DNA of 64,000 nucleotides from Limanda limanda (taxonomy: Eukaryota; Chordata; Actinopteri; Pleuronectiformes; Pleuronectidae). Where the stretch lies: positions 3,693,688-3,757,687 of the forward strand of contig NC_083642.1 in the NCBI RefSeq assembly GCF_963576545.1, in the 5' to 3' direction. Shown here one piece after another: positions 36,701 to 49,482 of this stretch. A program made the translations under genes and the position numbers. The notes below the pieces were generated by a model. That model had not been told where the DNA came from. It searched no databases and saw nothing but the letters and a program-made list of their open reading frames with translations. Within the stretch, counting starts at the first letter, position 1. Every line of letters starts with the position of its first letter.

Positions 36701-38070
36701 ATGTAATGATGATGATGAATCTTCATGTAATAGCCTGTGTCAGTTTTTATACCATTGCCATTGCCTTCTGCTGAGTTTGTATATTTGTGTGATTTCACTA
36801 AAGTGTAATGGAAAAGTTTGAATGTTTTATTGTGTTTTTTTATCGTTAGTTTGCTGCTGCTCAGTTCAAATGAGGAATAATCTATCTTTAAACATCGAAT
36901 ACTCACTATCAGAAATATGGCTTGGGTCGCTTAATCGATTATTTTCTAGATTAAAGGTGGAGTTAAAAATCCTGTAAAAATTATACCAACACCATCTATA
37001 AAAGGAGAAAAAAATTACAATTAAAAACTGCTGTCACCATTTCTTGGAGCTGTGAGGTCTTCAGTACATTTTTTCGTAACTTTAAAATATTCAAATCAAT
37101 GTAATGAAGGTAAGCAGCTGATGTTTGTTTGACTCCTCGTACATCAGAAGATTTCTGCTCGTTTGTAAAGTGACTTTAGTTCCGTCTCCAGCTGCACCGC
37201 CAGCCATCAAACGCTGGCAAGGGTACAGACTAATTAATGGAGAACAATGATCCTAGGCTTTGCATGGCTTATCAACAGCGGCAACAAAGGAGCCGTTATC
37301 ACAGGTTTTCATTATCAGGTCATAGACTTGATTAAAACAGCGACGTGTGGAGCAGCCGAGGGACCGAGGAGAAGCTCAGGACTTATGACAAAGTGTTAAA
37401 TCTTTTCCCAGGTTCTTAATCAGCAGCTTCGAGAAACAAACTGAAACCGTAAACACGACTTCACTGACGTGTTTGTTCTGAGCTTCAGGTGAAGGTTTGA
37501 ACCTGTGATTCAGGAGCAGCACGATCTCTTAATCCTCATTGTTCATTCAGCATCTGTGGATTAGACTGAACCTGCAGAGTTTAATCTCTATTGTATGGAT
37601 TCAGAAGGATTCAGGTTGGATTTCCTTCCTGCCGCACGTCGTCTGTTCAACCACATTTCAAACGTTCTGCCGGATTCAGGTCTGAGACTCAGGAGGTCAC
37701 TGAAGGTCACTGAAGGTCACTGTCATGGGACTTCAAGCATCATCCTGCAGGAAGTAGCTTTTGAAAGATGGTGAAAGAGACAAAGACAGCATGTCTTCAC
37801 TTTCAACTATCCAGATGTATAAGACACCATCTTGCAGATTTAACGTAATTTGAAGTCAGAATTTGAGCAGAAGTGATCGGGGGGGGGGGGTTAGGGGGGG
37901 GGGATCAAGCTCTCACTCATACATCCTCCTGACCAATCATGAGTCAGTCTCATTTGTCAATCAAGGCTGCTGATCATCCATCGAAATAACTTAAAACCAA
38001 ACTTATCAAACACATGAACACTTGAACACTTGTGATAAGAACTACTTACATTACATCTCTTTATAGTTTG

Positions 38071-38206
38071 GTCCATTTCCCACCTGATAACATGGAGAAG
38101 GCGGTTTATGACCAATACTGCAGCCAGCCATCAGGGGGCGATCGAGGTGATTTGGCTTCCATTTTGGTTTCCTTTCTGTCGTCCATCTTTATTTACAGTC
38201 TTTGGT
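38071..38206 (+). repeat. Dispersed repeat family 2 with CTCF-like core
   Basis: TCCCACCTGATAACATGGAG, CACTGCAGCC-like and CCATCAGGGGGCGATCG motifs, then CATCTTTATTTACAGTCT. It matches 58231-58371 along its length. Confidence 0.6.
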
Positions 38207-38385
38207 AAGGAGGGTCAGTTCTCTAGGAGCAGCAGCTAGTGGCCATTAAAGGAACTGCAGCAGGAAGTACTGACTGTTGCTGATTGGTTCGGAGGCAGAA
38301 ACAGGAAGTTTGTGTCTGGACCTCGTTAACGTGACGAGAAGCAGCCGAGACAAACGAGCTGCGTTCAGATTCAAGCTTTGATTTG

Positions 38386-38390
<5 letters not shown>

Positions 38391-38474
<84 letters not shown>
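38391..38474 (+). repeat. (TG)n microsatellite
   Basis: An 84-bp TG run, followed 66 bp later by CA DNA at 38540-38573, so the two could pair as an inverted repeat. Confidence 0.93.
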
Positions 38475-38475
<1 letters not shown>

Positions 38476-38537
38476 ACACAACCTGTAGATGCTGACTGGG
38501 CAGCTGGTTAACAGGCAGCCTGACTCAGGCCTTTACA

Positions 38538-38576
<39 letters not shown>

Positions 38577-38929
38577 CCACTTTCCCAAATTAACCGTTAA
38601 TCATAAACGGTAAAAAAACGATGAGTCATGAGTTTCCTCGTCTCTGCTGCTGCTGCCTCACACACACACACAGACACACACACACACACACACTCGTCTG
38701 TTGGTGGTCTGAGTTATAATTTCTTCCGTCAGCGAGTTTTATTTTTCTGCTGATGGTTTTGGACGTCGAGAGATTTTCAGATAAAAAATATTTTCGAGTG
38801 CAGTTTTATTCAGACACATTGTTGATTAAATTAAATTAATCAATTCTAATAATTCATCAATCTGACATCTGCACTGTGACAGTCTTGAAACGTTTATTCA
38901 ACATATACTTACATTTTCTTTTGTTTGGT

Positions 38930-39035
38930 ACATGGAGTCGCCCCCTGCTGGTCAGTACACACAATACAGGATTCAGGAACTTCTGCATTGGTTTCACTTT
39001 TTGGACCCAGTGTCTACGTCCATTTTTATAAAGAG
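38930..39035 (+). repeat. Dispersed repeat family 2, diverged copy
   Basis: TACATGGAGTCGCCCCCTGC, TGGTCAGTAC, TTGGTTTCACTTTTTGGACC and ACGTCCATTTTTATA follow the family order loosely. Confidence 0.4.
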
Positions 39036-40169
39036 TCTCTGGAAAAACAATGTGTTTCTTCCATGACCACTGAGTACTTCCTGGTGATGAATAATTTTTG
39101 CTCTACATTCCAACAACCTCTCAATTCCTGGAGACTTGTTTGAAAACGTTCGTCTCTGGTTCTGAGACCATTTCGGTTCAGTTCTGGTGGAAGCGTCTCG
39201 GACTCGTGTGACTCTGAGACTCTGGAGCTGAAGACTGAAGACGATCCTGCTTCATCCAGTCTGTTGGACTCATTGATCAGATTCAAGGTAATGATCGGTC
39301 TGGCTCATTAACTCTTAATTAGTGAGCTGTGGGTGAATGAGTCCCCTGCTGAACAGCTTTATAACATTAGAGTTGTGTTATCAGAGCGTGAGTCCGCAGG
39401 TCAGACCTGTTTCTGTTAATTACTCCACGATGAGCAGCTTTAACGACCTGACATGTAGAAATAGATTTAACTGTATCAGCAGTAAATGTTGCTCATGGCT
39501 CGATTCTCTTTTTATAACTTCCTGAGCTGGAGCTCTGCAGGATGTTAGACTCACAGTCGTCTTCTTCTGTGGCAATATGGAGATTCAGTGTTTATAGACG
39601 CTATTTGTTTTATTATTATTGTTGTAATTATTAGCCTTTATTTGATCATCTGACATCAGACGCCTTGACAAAACAAATCAGGTGCAGCCATCACATCGGA
39701 GAACTTAGTGTCATGTTCAATAATGTAGGACGACCCTCAGGGGATGTTATGAAAATTTAAAATGCTCCTTCGTATGAGAAAAGGTTCCACGCCCCTGGTG
39801 GAGGAGAATCTACGGTGGCTGGCAGGTGACATGAAAACATGAAAGTTCCTCCACAGAGACGATGTTTGTCCAACTCTGTAGAAACATGTGTTGCAACAAG
39901 ACTCACTCACGAAAACAAGAGTCTGGCTGGATGTTTCTCTTTCATGTCGGTTCTTCCAGGACCCAGACGCCCGTCCCCTCAGAGACTAAGACCCAGTCCT
40001 AGTCTGGGGAGTCGTCTCTGTGTGAGTGTGGTATTAATAAATGATGGTTGTTATGGGAGGGGCCCATTAACTGCAAATGTTAGAGCAGGAGAGAGAAAAA
40101 CACCAAACACACTCAGATAGAAGGTTTCTATTAGAGAGAGTCTTCAGGGAGATCAGAGGGCTCTCTGTC

Positions 40170-40680
40170 TGGCATCGCTGTTGCTATGGTTACTAATCTG
40201 GAGTTTTCCAGCCGCAGACACTTTTGAATAATGCCGGTTTTATTTTGAAAACCCCAGGGTCTTGTTTTAGTCTGGACCATAAACTTAGAATACAGATGGA
40301 AGACAGGAAACAATCATGGACGAGTTTGGTTGGATTCTCTTTACCGAGCTTCACTTTACGATCACTACTGCAAAGACTCTGACTGTTCATGACGTCATTG
40401 GCCCCCAGGAGGCAGCGTTTCTTATCTGGGATGTTTTGGCTTCATGTTTGGATGGAAGGAGGAAGTGGAGACGTGTCGTCCATCTTTATTTACTGAGGCT
40501 GATCTGGACGAATTGAAACTGAGACTTTTGTACACGATGGTGCAGAAGCCCACTTTCTCTTCCTCATTGGTTCTTGCCGGTCACGTGACTCGTCTGCCAG
40601 TGGGGGTGCAAAGCGTTGCGAACACTTTCAGTTGGTCACAGTTCCACGACACTTTTGTTGTGTAGCTCACATGTTCACTG
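40170..40680 (+). repeat. Dispersed repeat family 1, interrupted copy
   Basis: CTGTTGCTATGGTTACTAAT and GGAGTTTTCCAGCCGCAG start the copy. Downstream parts GAGACTTTTGTACACGATG, GGTCACGTGACTCG and GGTCACAGTTCCAC lie beyond 40500, because a family 2 element (40385-40497) appears inserted in between. Confidence 0.6.
40385..40497 (+). repeat. Dispersed repeat family 2 copy
   Basis: GGCCCCCAGGAGGCAGCG, TTTTGGCTTCATGTTTGGAT and GTCGTCCATCTTTATTTACT. It interrupts a family 1 copy. Confidence 0.5.
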
Positions 40681-41373
40681 GAAACATTTCAACACTCGGC
40701 TCATGTTGACGGACGGAAGACTTTGAGGCTTTGAAGTCCCCACAGGAGCCGGGAGATAACAGTCATCCAGGGATTAGACTGTACCCACCCCCCTCCCTCT
40801 GAGCCGCAGTTAATGAGGCTGTCGGTGTTTGTTAGAGAGATGAAAATATCCATAATCCCACAAGAGAAAATTAACCACCCCTCTCCAGAGATCGGAGCGA
40901 ATGCAGAACTGTGTGAGATATTCATTGCAGGAAATGGCGCTCCTAATTATTTTTTATCACCATTTAATGACTTTTAAACTCATATTTACATTTTAAGATT
41001 CTTATTTAGGTGAAACAGAAGCCGGCACGTCTCCGTGGATCAGACTTCTCTCAGAGCTGGTTTCCATGGTCTAAATAACATTCACCCTCCAGGGATTAGA
41101 CCAGACCGAGATGTCTTCATTACTGCTATTAAGGTCAAACTACACCGTGTCTAAGGAGGACAAGTGATCACCCAGAGAGTAGACCCTTCCCAGGACTAGC
41201 TATTCCTGTGAGATGCCCTTGTAGTTTATAGCCAGTTTTCAGGAAATAGACACTCCCCATCGAGCCGATCTATTCTCAGTTGGCATCTTTAAAGGGTAAC
41301 AGGCGACGGTCGCCATGGAGCAATGGATCAAAGTAATGTCTTCTGCTCAGAGGATAAACCGACCAATCTCTCC

Positions 41374-41413
<40 letters not shown>

Positions 41414-41434
41414 AACACACACACACATCCATGT

Positions 41435-41575
41435 CTCTCTATAGTTGTTAGGACACCCATTGACATAATGCCTTCCCTAAACCCTAACATTAAACATCAC
41501 AACTAAATGCCTAACTCTGACCTAAACCTAGTTCTAATCCTAACCCTAAAACCAAGTCTTAACCCTCTCACACAC
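41435..41575. repeat. Dispersed repeat family 3 with TAACC-rich core
   Basis: GACACCCATTGACATAATG, CCTTCCCTAAACCCTAAC, ATCACAACTAAATGCCTAAC and ACCAAGTCTTAACCCTC align with 18305-18415. Confidence 0.55.
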
Positions 41576-41803
41576 ACACACACAGACACACAAACAAACA
41601 CACACACTCACACAAAAGACTGTGCTGACTCAGCCTCGCCATCATTCCTGTCCCATGTGGTTGCCATGGTGACTGCATCATGTGATCAATAGGAATGCCA
41701 AAGCAGATCAATTAAATCCTCGTCTGTTCTGCTTAATTGATTGATTAGAATGTCTAATGGACGCCATCCTTAACGAGCCATTAGCTAATTGGCCGGAGCT
41801 CCA

Positions 41804-41962
41804 CTGTGTGTCTCCGTGTGTGTCTGAGTGTGTGTGTGTGTGCGTCTGAGTGTGTGTGTGTGTGTCTGTGTGTGTCTTTGTGTGTGTGTGTCTACGTGTG
41901 TGTGTGTGTGTCTGTGTGTCTGTGAGTGTGTGTGTGTCTGTGTGTGTCCGTGTGTCTGTGTC

Positions 41963-41993
<31 letters not shown>

Positions 41994-42012
41994 CTCTGTG
42001 TGTGTGTGTGTC
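41804..42012 (+). repeat. Compound TG/TC array
   Basis: About 200 bp of TGTGTG interrupted by TCTG, TCCG, TACG and GAG words. Confidence 0.92.
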
Positions 42013-42129
42013 CTCTGCTACCATTCTTAAAAATGACATTAATATTCAACCAATCAATGATCAGAACTGAAAAAGGAAGGCGGGACGAAAGAGGAACACA
42101 ACTCATTTGTTTCTACCTCCATCAAACTT

Positions 42130-42400
42130 TTAAATAACGCTGCTTGATGATGCTGGGATTTTGCGATATGGGGTTTTCTTATGGGATGGTGCAATATGTG
42201 CTACGTGCAATGTGTTTTTCTATGGGGTGTGTGCAAATTTTATATTTAGTTTAACATTTTATGGGCATTTTAATGTTGCGATTGAAAACTATGTAACTTG
42301 TTTTGTAAATATAGAAGCATATGTCCACAGCGTTTGAGTCCAAAACACATTTCCCTACAGGGATAATAAAGTAAATCGTATCAATCATCATGAACCTTTG
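42130..42400 (+). repeat. Possible retroelement 3' end
   Basis: The tail TTTCCCTACAGGGATAATAA followed by AGTAAATCGTATC has the look of fish LINE/SINE tails (a short hairpin, then AATAAAGT). The body is AT-rich and decayed. The family cannot be named. Confidence 0.35.
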
Positions 42401-42765
42401 AGCAGTGATCATCATGTTGCCTCACAGCACCAAGGTTCACGGTTTCAGTCCTGTCTGTGTGAAGTTCTTTCCGTGTTAGAACGGGTTAGAGTCTGAATGT
42501 GAAAGGTTGTCTCTGACCACCAGACCGACCAGGACGTCCTCACAATGTAGGTCTGCAGCACCAGGTCCCCACAAAAACACAGATACAAGAATCCACATGC
42601 TCATACAAACAAAGTGATTCGAGCCAACCTGAGAAACTCAGAGGAACAGTTTTGTCTGCGGGTGTTTGAACACAGCTTCATCAGCAGAAGGTTCAGCTCC
42701 CTGTCTGTAGTCCAGTGGGCCTGCTGCCACCAAATTAATGAGACTTTATGGGCAGCTGTCCCAGA

Positions 42766-42801
<36 letters not shown>

Positions 42802-43364
42802 CTCTCTATCTCACACACACACATACACACACGCCTTCTTCACATCGTTTCTTTACCTCATTGTGTGTCTGTGTTGTTTTATTGTTGCTGTTGCAGCTGA
42901 TAAAACCACAGCTCACTGATGCTGAAAACAACAAGTGACATCATTTGATTGACACACAAAGTGAAAACAAATATTCAGACCTGACAGTTTATGACACAAA
43001 GTTTTCACCACACTGCAGATTTGTCCCCACACAATGAAATCCATTATCTGCGGTCTGGACATATTTGCATCATACTGCGGAAAAGTGATGATGCTAATTT
43101 GTATGTATTTATATTTTCTCATTTCAGATAAACAGGCGTGTTTGAGAGCAACACGACTTGTGTTGAGTTAAGATCATTAGATTGAAAAGTTGTACATGAA
43201 TATTTACAGGAGACGATGAGCTGCAGTTCATTTCATTCTGATGAAAACATTTCAGCTACCGTATAGAACCTTGAGGGACTCCACAGGGAGTTGTGTTATT
43301 TTTAAAGTTACTCTGCATTCAACATGTAAAACTCAGATAGGATTAATAAAGATATTAGTTCTAA

Positions 43365-43436
43365 CAGATCATTTATAACAGATCAGTTATAACAGATCAG
43401 TTATAACAGATTAGTTATAACAGATTAGTTATCAAC
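43365..43436 (+). repeat. 14-bp tandem repeat, about 5 copies
   Basis: The unit is ATAACAGATCAGTT with C/T variation (GATTAGTT). Confidence 0.85.
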
Positions 43437-43673
43437 ATGTAGCAGAGCTGTTAATAAACGTCCACAGAGAAAGTGAACGTGACGAACGCAGGATTTATTT
43501 GTTCATTATTCGTATTTTAACTTAAATGTTTGTGTTTCATAAAGAATTTGGAAATATGACTGAGATCATATCTGACAGAGGAGGTGACATCATCGTACAG
43601 TGATACAGAGTGGTGAGGTCATACAGTAGATGATGGAGGCAGCCACTGTACCAACATAGAATATTCTATTACA

Positions 43674-43791
<118 letters not shown>

Positions 43792-45237
43792 ACTCAGCTC
43801 TCTCATCATTAATACATGTCCTCTCTCCCACTCAGAGTCTCTGACCTCGTCTCCTTCGGACACGTCTCAAGTCTCTTTAACAGGTTTTTCATGTTTTCAC
43901 CTTCTCTAATAATTCAAACCTGCTCTGATGAAATCTGACTGAACATTATTTCTCTTCCCTCCGAGGATCAGAACTGTATTTTTCCAGGTTGCTGACACTG
44001 AAACCTGTGAGAGTGAAGCTGCTTAGAGCTGAGGCTTTATTTTACTGTAATTTTCTCCTTAAAAAACCTCTGATGGCCGATTGTCGGGAGCTGTAAGAAG
44101 GATATAAGATAAACCATTGGTAGAAGAGAATTATTAGGTTGCAAGTTACAGGTTTCTTCTTCTTCTTCTTTGCTTTTCTCTATCAGTTTTACTTTCCTCA
44201 GCGGCGATGGGCGTCATGTCGAGGTCACAGCTGGAGCACAAAGACGAATCAGTCCAGGAAGCTCAGCTGCTGATCAGGAGCGAGGTTTATCTCACGTAAG
44301 CAACACATAATTAGATTTACTAGCTAAATTAGCTAAATCAAAGCGTCTGGTCAGGATTAAGGTTAATCTAACATTAGCAATAATTTATTAGCTTTAGTGA
44401 AGTTAGCTAAGTTAGCTCAGTCCAAGCTGGTGATTAGCAGAAGGTTTATCTAACTTTAGCGTCACATTAATACCTGTTCGATAACATAGTGAAGTTGAAG
44501 AGTCACGTTTCTGTTTCGTTTCTAAAGTCGTAGAGAGCGACAAATAAAAAACATTAATATTTGGATTCATCTCTTTGCTCGACAAACTGTACGAGATGTT
44601 TCTAAATGACCTTGTTTCCATAACAAACTACTCTATTTAAACAGTTGGCAATTAAAATGCATCACACATAAAACATTATTATAATGGAGAGTTGTGGACA
44701 CTGATGGAAAACAGACTTCAGTCTAATCCAGTTTACAGTAAACTGCAGAACAGAGTCAGTTAACCAATGACCTGCTTCACGCTGACTCGATTACAGACGA
44801 TCATAATCGAGTCGTTCATATCTGCCAACAGCCGTGATTCTCAAGGGGGCGGGGTCTTACTGCTGGATAATTAAAACACCGACATTAGAGGGATTCTTAG
44901 TTATTTATCATATTTAATGTCACTGAAGATTCTCTCTCTGCGTCTGTTTATAAACAGTCTGTGGTTTTTACCCTGAACCACCCCCCCCCGGAGGCTGGAG
45001 GCGGGGCCAGGGAGGACGCCGGGGTTAAACCGCCTAGCAACACCCGGGCAGCTTCTGCATCATTTATGATTGGGTGTCAGCTGGTCACATGATGGCGTGA
45101 GTCATGTTTAATAAATGAAGTCCGGTCGCCTTTTTAAATAATCTGCTCCGACACAAGAGTCATATTTATTTCACACAGAAGCAGATTGAAAATGATTTAA
45201 TGTGTCTGACGGCTTCATGCTTCACTCCTCTGACCCA

Positions 45238-45402
45238 CAACACAACACAAACCTACAACACTCCACTGACCCACAGCAACAACACAACACTGACCCACAA
45301 CACAAACCTAAAACACTCCACTGACCCACAACACTGACCCACAGCAACAACACAACACAACACAAACCTACAACACTCCACTGACCCACAACACAACACA
45401 GT
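45238..45402. repeat. Minisatellite of CACAACACTGACCCACA type
   Basis: Irregular copies of CCACTGACCCACAACAC and AACACAAACCTACAACACTC, unit length variable. Confidence 0.75.
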
Positions 45403-45789
45403 GTAACATCTATTAATCTCTGCACCTGCAATTTAAAAAGACTCCATCTCTCTAAATTAAAACGTCAAACAGATTTGACTCTCACACATTTCAGATTTCC
45501 TGCCGGTGCTGATGATAAATAACTGACTGGTGATTGGTCGATATCGTGAACTTGTTCTGCTCATCGATTAGACGCCAGAGTTCGTATCTGAGATATTTCA
45601 GCTTTATTTCTGTACAAGGTGAAGAAGTGGAGATGTGTTGTGCGTCTGTGTTTTCAGTGGAAACTCGTCTGGACCTGTCAGTCTCTTCGAGAGTCATGTG
45701 ACATGTGATGAACCAATCAGAGCAGCTGGATGTTCACTGGAGGATTTGAGAAAACACGTCTCTGCAGAGCAAACAATCAGAGAGTTGAT

Positions 45790-45823
45790 CACCTGATTGA
45801 TTGATTGATTGATTGATTGATCG
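45790..45823 (+). repeat. (GATT)n microsatellite
   Basis: About seven copies of GATT followed by GATCGATC. Confidence 0.85.
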
Positions 45824-46319
45824 ATCTCCTGTCGTTCAGCTGCTCGTCAACTCCGTGATGATCAGCAGCGTTTTGGGCCTTTGGAGCAAAACTCTGTCTT
45901 GAGTATAGATTCAGTTAAACACACTTTAATATGAGGACATTTACAGTGTGTGACTGTGTGAGCAACACCCAGACCACACACAGACACACACACGGCTGAG
46001 ACTCTTCTTCATCCCATCATCATCATCACTGCTCGTTCCTCCATCGCTTTCTATTTCATCCACCCAGATCTTTCATCTGTCCGTCAGCCTGCGTCCTTTC
46101 CTTTCATGGCTCCTCCATCTTTCTCTCCTCCAGTCTTTCTTTCTTTCATTCTTTCGTTCTTTCTCCTCATGGGTATATTTCCCTAATCGCTTTATCCATG
46201 CACCATGACTCAAACACACATACACACATGCACACACACACACACACCAGCAGAAGGACACATTACCCCCTGCATGAACCGACTCAGCTCTGCCAGGATC
46301 AGGGGGCTGCACAGCACTG

Positions 46320-46321
<2 letters not shown>

Positions 46322-46362
<41 letters not shown>
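46322..46362 (+). repeat. (CA)n microsatellite
   Basis: A 41-bp CA run. Confidence 0.9.
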
Positions 46363-46368
<6 letters not shown>

Positions 46369-46748
46369 ACACACACACTCAGTCTGGTTTAATGTTGCAG
46401 ATGATCGATGAGTCTGAATCTGGTTGTTGAACAGACGACAGTCAAACATGGCCGACAGTGAGAACTGAATGTCTTCAGCGTGTCGGGGGTCAGTCGATCA
46501 AACACAAACCTCAACTACACTGAGAGCAAAGTGCTGTCAGCGCCCTCTACAGGCTGCTAACTCCATTACAGCCAGACGATGTTTTACAGGATCAGTGTGG
46601 AGGATCTAGTGGCCTCTAGTGGTGAAGGTGCAGACTCACTTCTGTTTTCATGTTAACCACAGCGATCGTCTGCTCATCGGGTTCCAACAAAACAAAATCG
46701 ATTCACTGCAAGAAAAACAGTCTCATCATTAAAACCACAGAGTGTGAA

Positions 46749-46860
46749 TAAAGATGGACGACATGACAGCTCCCAGAAGTGAAGCCAAAGCCTCCTGATC
46801 ACCCCCTGGTGGCTGGCTGCAGTACACGTAATACATCCTGCATCCTCCATCTTAGCCAAG
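46749..46860 (-). repeat. Dispersed repeat family 2, reverse copy
   Basis: AAAGATGGACGACATGACAG, AGTGAAGCCAAAGCCTCCTG, ATCACCCCCTGGTGGCTGGC and CATCCTCCATCTTAG read as the complement of the 38071 copy. Confidence 0.6.
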
Positions 46861-47312
46861 GTTAAAGATTTCAGCTAATTTTAGCCATTTTTTTTTAGGA
46901 GAACGTTTTATGATCTGTTTTATTGTGTTTTTATTAGTCCTAAACAACTGATTTCCATATTTAGGTCAAGTTATGAAAACTGAACACACACGCACACACA
47001 CACACAGGTAGAGCGTGTGCAGGACTAAATGAACCTGTTTGTTTTGTTATTTTTACATAACATCACAGACGATATTTAATGTCTAGTCGTTGCTGCTCTC
47101 ATGATGAACAACCTGTTATTCAACAGAGGAACATAAGCCAATATTTATTTTGTGAAGAGGAACCGACAGAGAAAGAGAAGAGAGGTTTGGTCTGTGGAAA
47201 AACAGTCAGAGTGAGATGTCTTATTTTCCTACAATCTCGCCACCAACAAGTTTACCGCAGACAGTATCTCCCTCTGCTGGCCATCTGAGGGAACTGCGAT
47301 AGATAATTAGAT

Positions 47313-47482
<170 letters not shown>

Positions 47483-47879
47483 CATATACAGATCTAAGGG
47501 GATTATTTGCCAAACTTTTGTCATTATTTCATTATTTTTTATATTAGTAATAAATATATGACTTATATTTACATAATCTTTATGCCTAATAATATAACAT
47601 TTATAATATAATGCATTAATTGTTGTAATTGCACAGCTGGACAACCAAATTTCGAATGAATGTTCTGTCTCCACCGTTAGGATTATGATTAAAGTTGTTA
47701 TAATTATATTAATGCTATTTGCGTTGATTGGCATTTCACACAGACTTCAAGTGTTTTCATTTGATATTTTATTTATTTATTGAATCATTATATTTTGTAT
47801 TTTAAATCAAATTCTGTATTTATTGTAAATCAACACTGTTAATGTCCGTGTCAATAAAGCTATTTCAATTCTGGGACCT

Positions 47880-48054
47880 TCACGTCACAGCCCCGCCTCG
47901 CTGTGTCCAATCACGTGTCGGGATGGGGATGAGGTGGCAGTAAACACCGGAAGCCGGACGTGTTTATAAGCAGCTGCTAAGCTAACAGGCTAACAGGCTA
48001 ACTGACAGCGCTGGTTGAACTTTCCTCCGAGTCCGAGGCCGCAGAGTTTCTCAG
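47880..48054 (+). promoter_or_regulatory. bcap31: bcap31 promoter and 5' non-coding exon
   Basis: GC-rich, CpG-containing DNA follows an AT-rich tract. Visible sites are a GC box (CCCCGCCTC, 47891), a CCAAT box (47907-47911) overlapping an E-box TCACGTG (47911-47917), an ETS-type ACCGGAAG (47946-47953) and a TATA-like TTTATAAG (47962-47969). The exon ends at 48054 with TCAG|GTGAGT, a consensus donor, and the first coding exon starts one base before the ATG at 49391. The start site is probably between 47990 and 48010 but was not determined. The E-box next to CCAAT fits a housekeeping gene. Confidence 0.6.
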
Positions 48055-49389
48055 GTGAGTCCGGACCTGTCGACCCTCGACCCGGGTCCTCACTGCGCCA
48101 CAGCCCGCTGCAGCTAACATGCTAACTGCTGCTAGCAGGTTAGCTGGTCAGCGTGCCGAGCAGCGGCTGGTTCACGTTCAGTCTGAAACCGGAAGATTCT
48201 CCGGTAGAGTTCAGAACCGACCTGGCTCCAGCACATAGACGCAGCCCGGCACACAGAGGCGTGACGCTCCAGCAAATAGACAAGGCCTCAAACCAGCCTG
48301 ATTCCAAGGGAAGCTCGTTTCTGATGTTTGCTAATTAGCAGCAAGTCACAGATCTACTGGGACCAGTGATCTCTACTGGGACCAGTACAGATCACTGGTC
48401 CCAGTAGATCCAGTGATCTACTGGAACCAGAGCTACTGGGACCAGTGATCTACTCTGATCCCAGTAGATCACTGGTCCCACATTCCAGCTGTGCCACTAA
48501 GAGAAGCAGATGTTAACTAGTGGGTGTGTAGCCTTCAGGAATTAGATTTATTCTCTGACTTCATAAATTTAATTTGAAAAGAAAAACTCAGCTGACACAC
48601 CCCTGAACTCAGATGTAGTTCAATATTCACCAGAACGATAGATATTAAAATAATTCTAAATATATAATTGTTGATTTAAACACTAAAGTTAAACATTTTG
48701 AAGAGCAGCTAATCCACAGGGTTAAAGGTCACTTCACAGTTTCCTGTTAACTGTGTCATAAAGTTGTAGAGTCAAACGTGTTATTTTATTAATATAAGTA
48801 ATACAAATAAAGACCTCTTCCGATGTGTGTAAGTTTGTTTGTGTGTTTGTTTTATCAAGATTACATATAAACAGAGATGGATTTCAATAGCAACACATCC
48901 AAATTTAATCCAGATTAACACGTAGACTGCATTCTGCTGAGTCACTGTTTGTTCGTTCTCACTCCCTCTTTCTCTGTTTAATCTCGTTTCACCTTTATTC
49001 TTCGGCTGCGTAAGAAACTCACGATCTTTCTCTAGCCACGCAGCTGCACAATCAACGTAGAAAACCCCAGAATCAGGAGTTAAATGTTCTCACAGACCAG
49101 TGCCCCCCCCACCCCCAGTGCTGTGTGGGTTTAATTCTGCTTTGAAGATTACACAGATTAAACATCATTGTTAGCATCGATGTCAAACAGGACGTCCACT
49201 AGAGGGCAGCACAGCTTCGAGCCACCTCAGAGAACTGGTGCATCAGCAGCCGTGTGGTCATTCTGCTTGTGGGCTCAAACAAAGTGGCCTCGCACGGTCC
49301 TCCACTTGTCCACCGCGTCCAGCCTCAGCCACGAATCCATCTGAGGTTCCAGGTCTTCTTCATGTCTCTGTTTGTCTCTGTCTGTCCAG
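48055..49389 (+). other. bcap31: bcap31 intron 1
   Basis: It contains a cluster of nested inverted repeats (48340-48485) and a C-run near 49085. The rest shows nothing I can assign. CpG content is high in the first 250 bp after the donor. Confidence 0.6.
48340..48485. repeat. Nested inverted repeats in bcap31 intron 1
   Basis: The word GATCTACTGGGACCAGTGAT and its complement occur several times in both orientations. Each word also contains the palindrome ACTGG-GA-CCAGT, so the block can fold into several hairpins. Confidence 0.85.
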
Positions 49390-49482
49390 GATGAGTCTTC
49401 AGTGGACGGCGGTCGCCACCTTCCTCTACGCAGAGGTCTTCTTCATCCTGCTGCTCTGCATCCCCTTCATCTCGCCCAAGAG
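49390..49482 (+). CDS. bcap31: bcap31 exon 2 (first coding exon)
   Basis: The acceptor is TGTCCAG. One base precedes ATG at 49391. It encodes MSLQWTAVATFLYAEVFFIL LLCIPFISPK and a split Arg. It carries the first membrane segment; the donor is GTCAGT. Confidence 0.96.
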
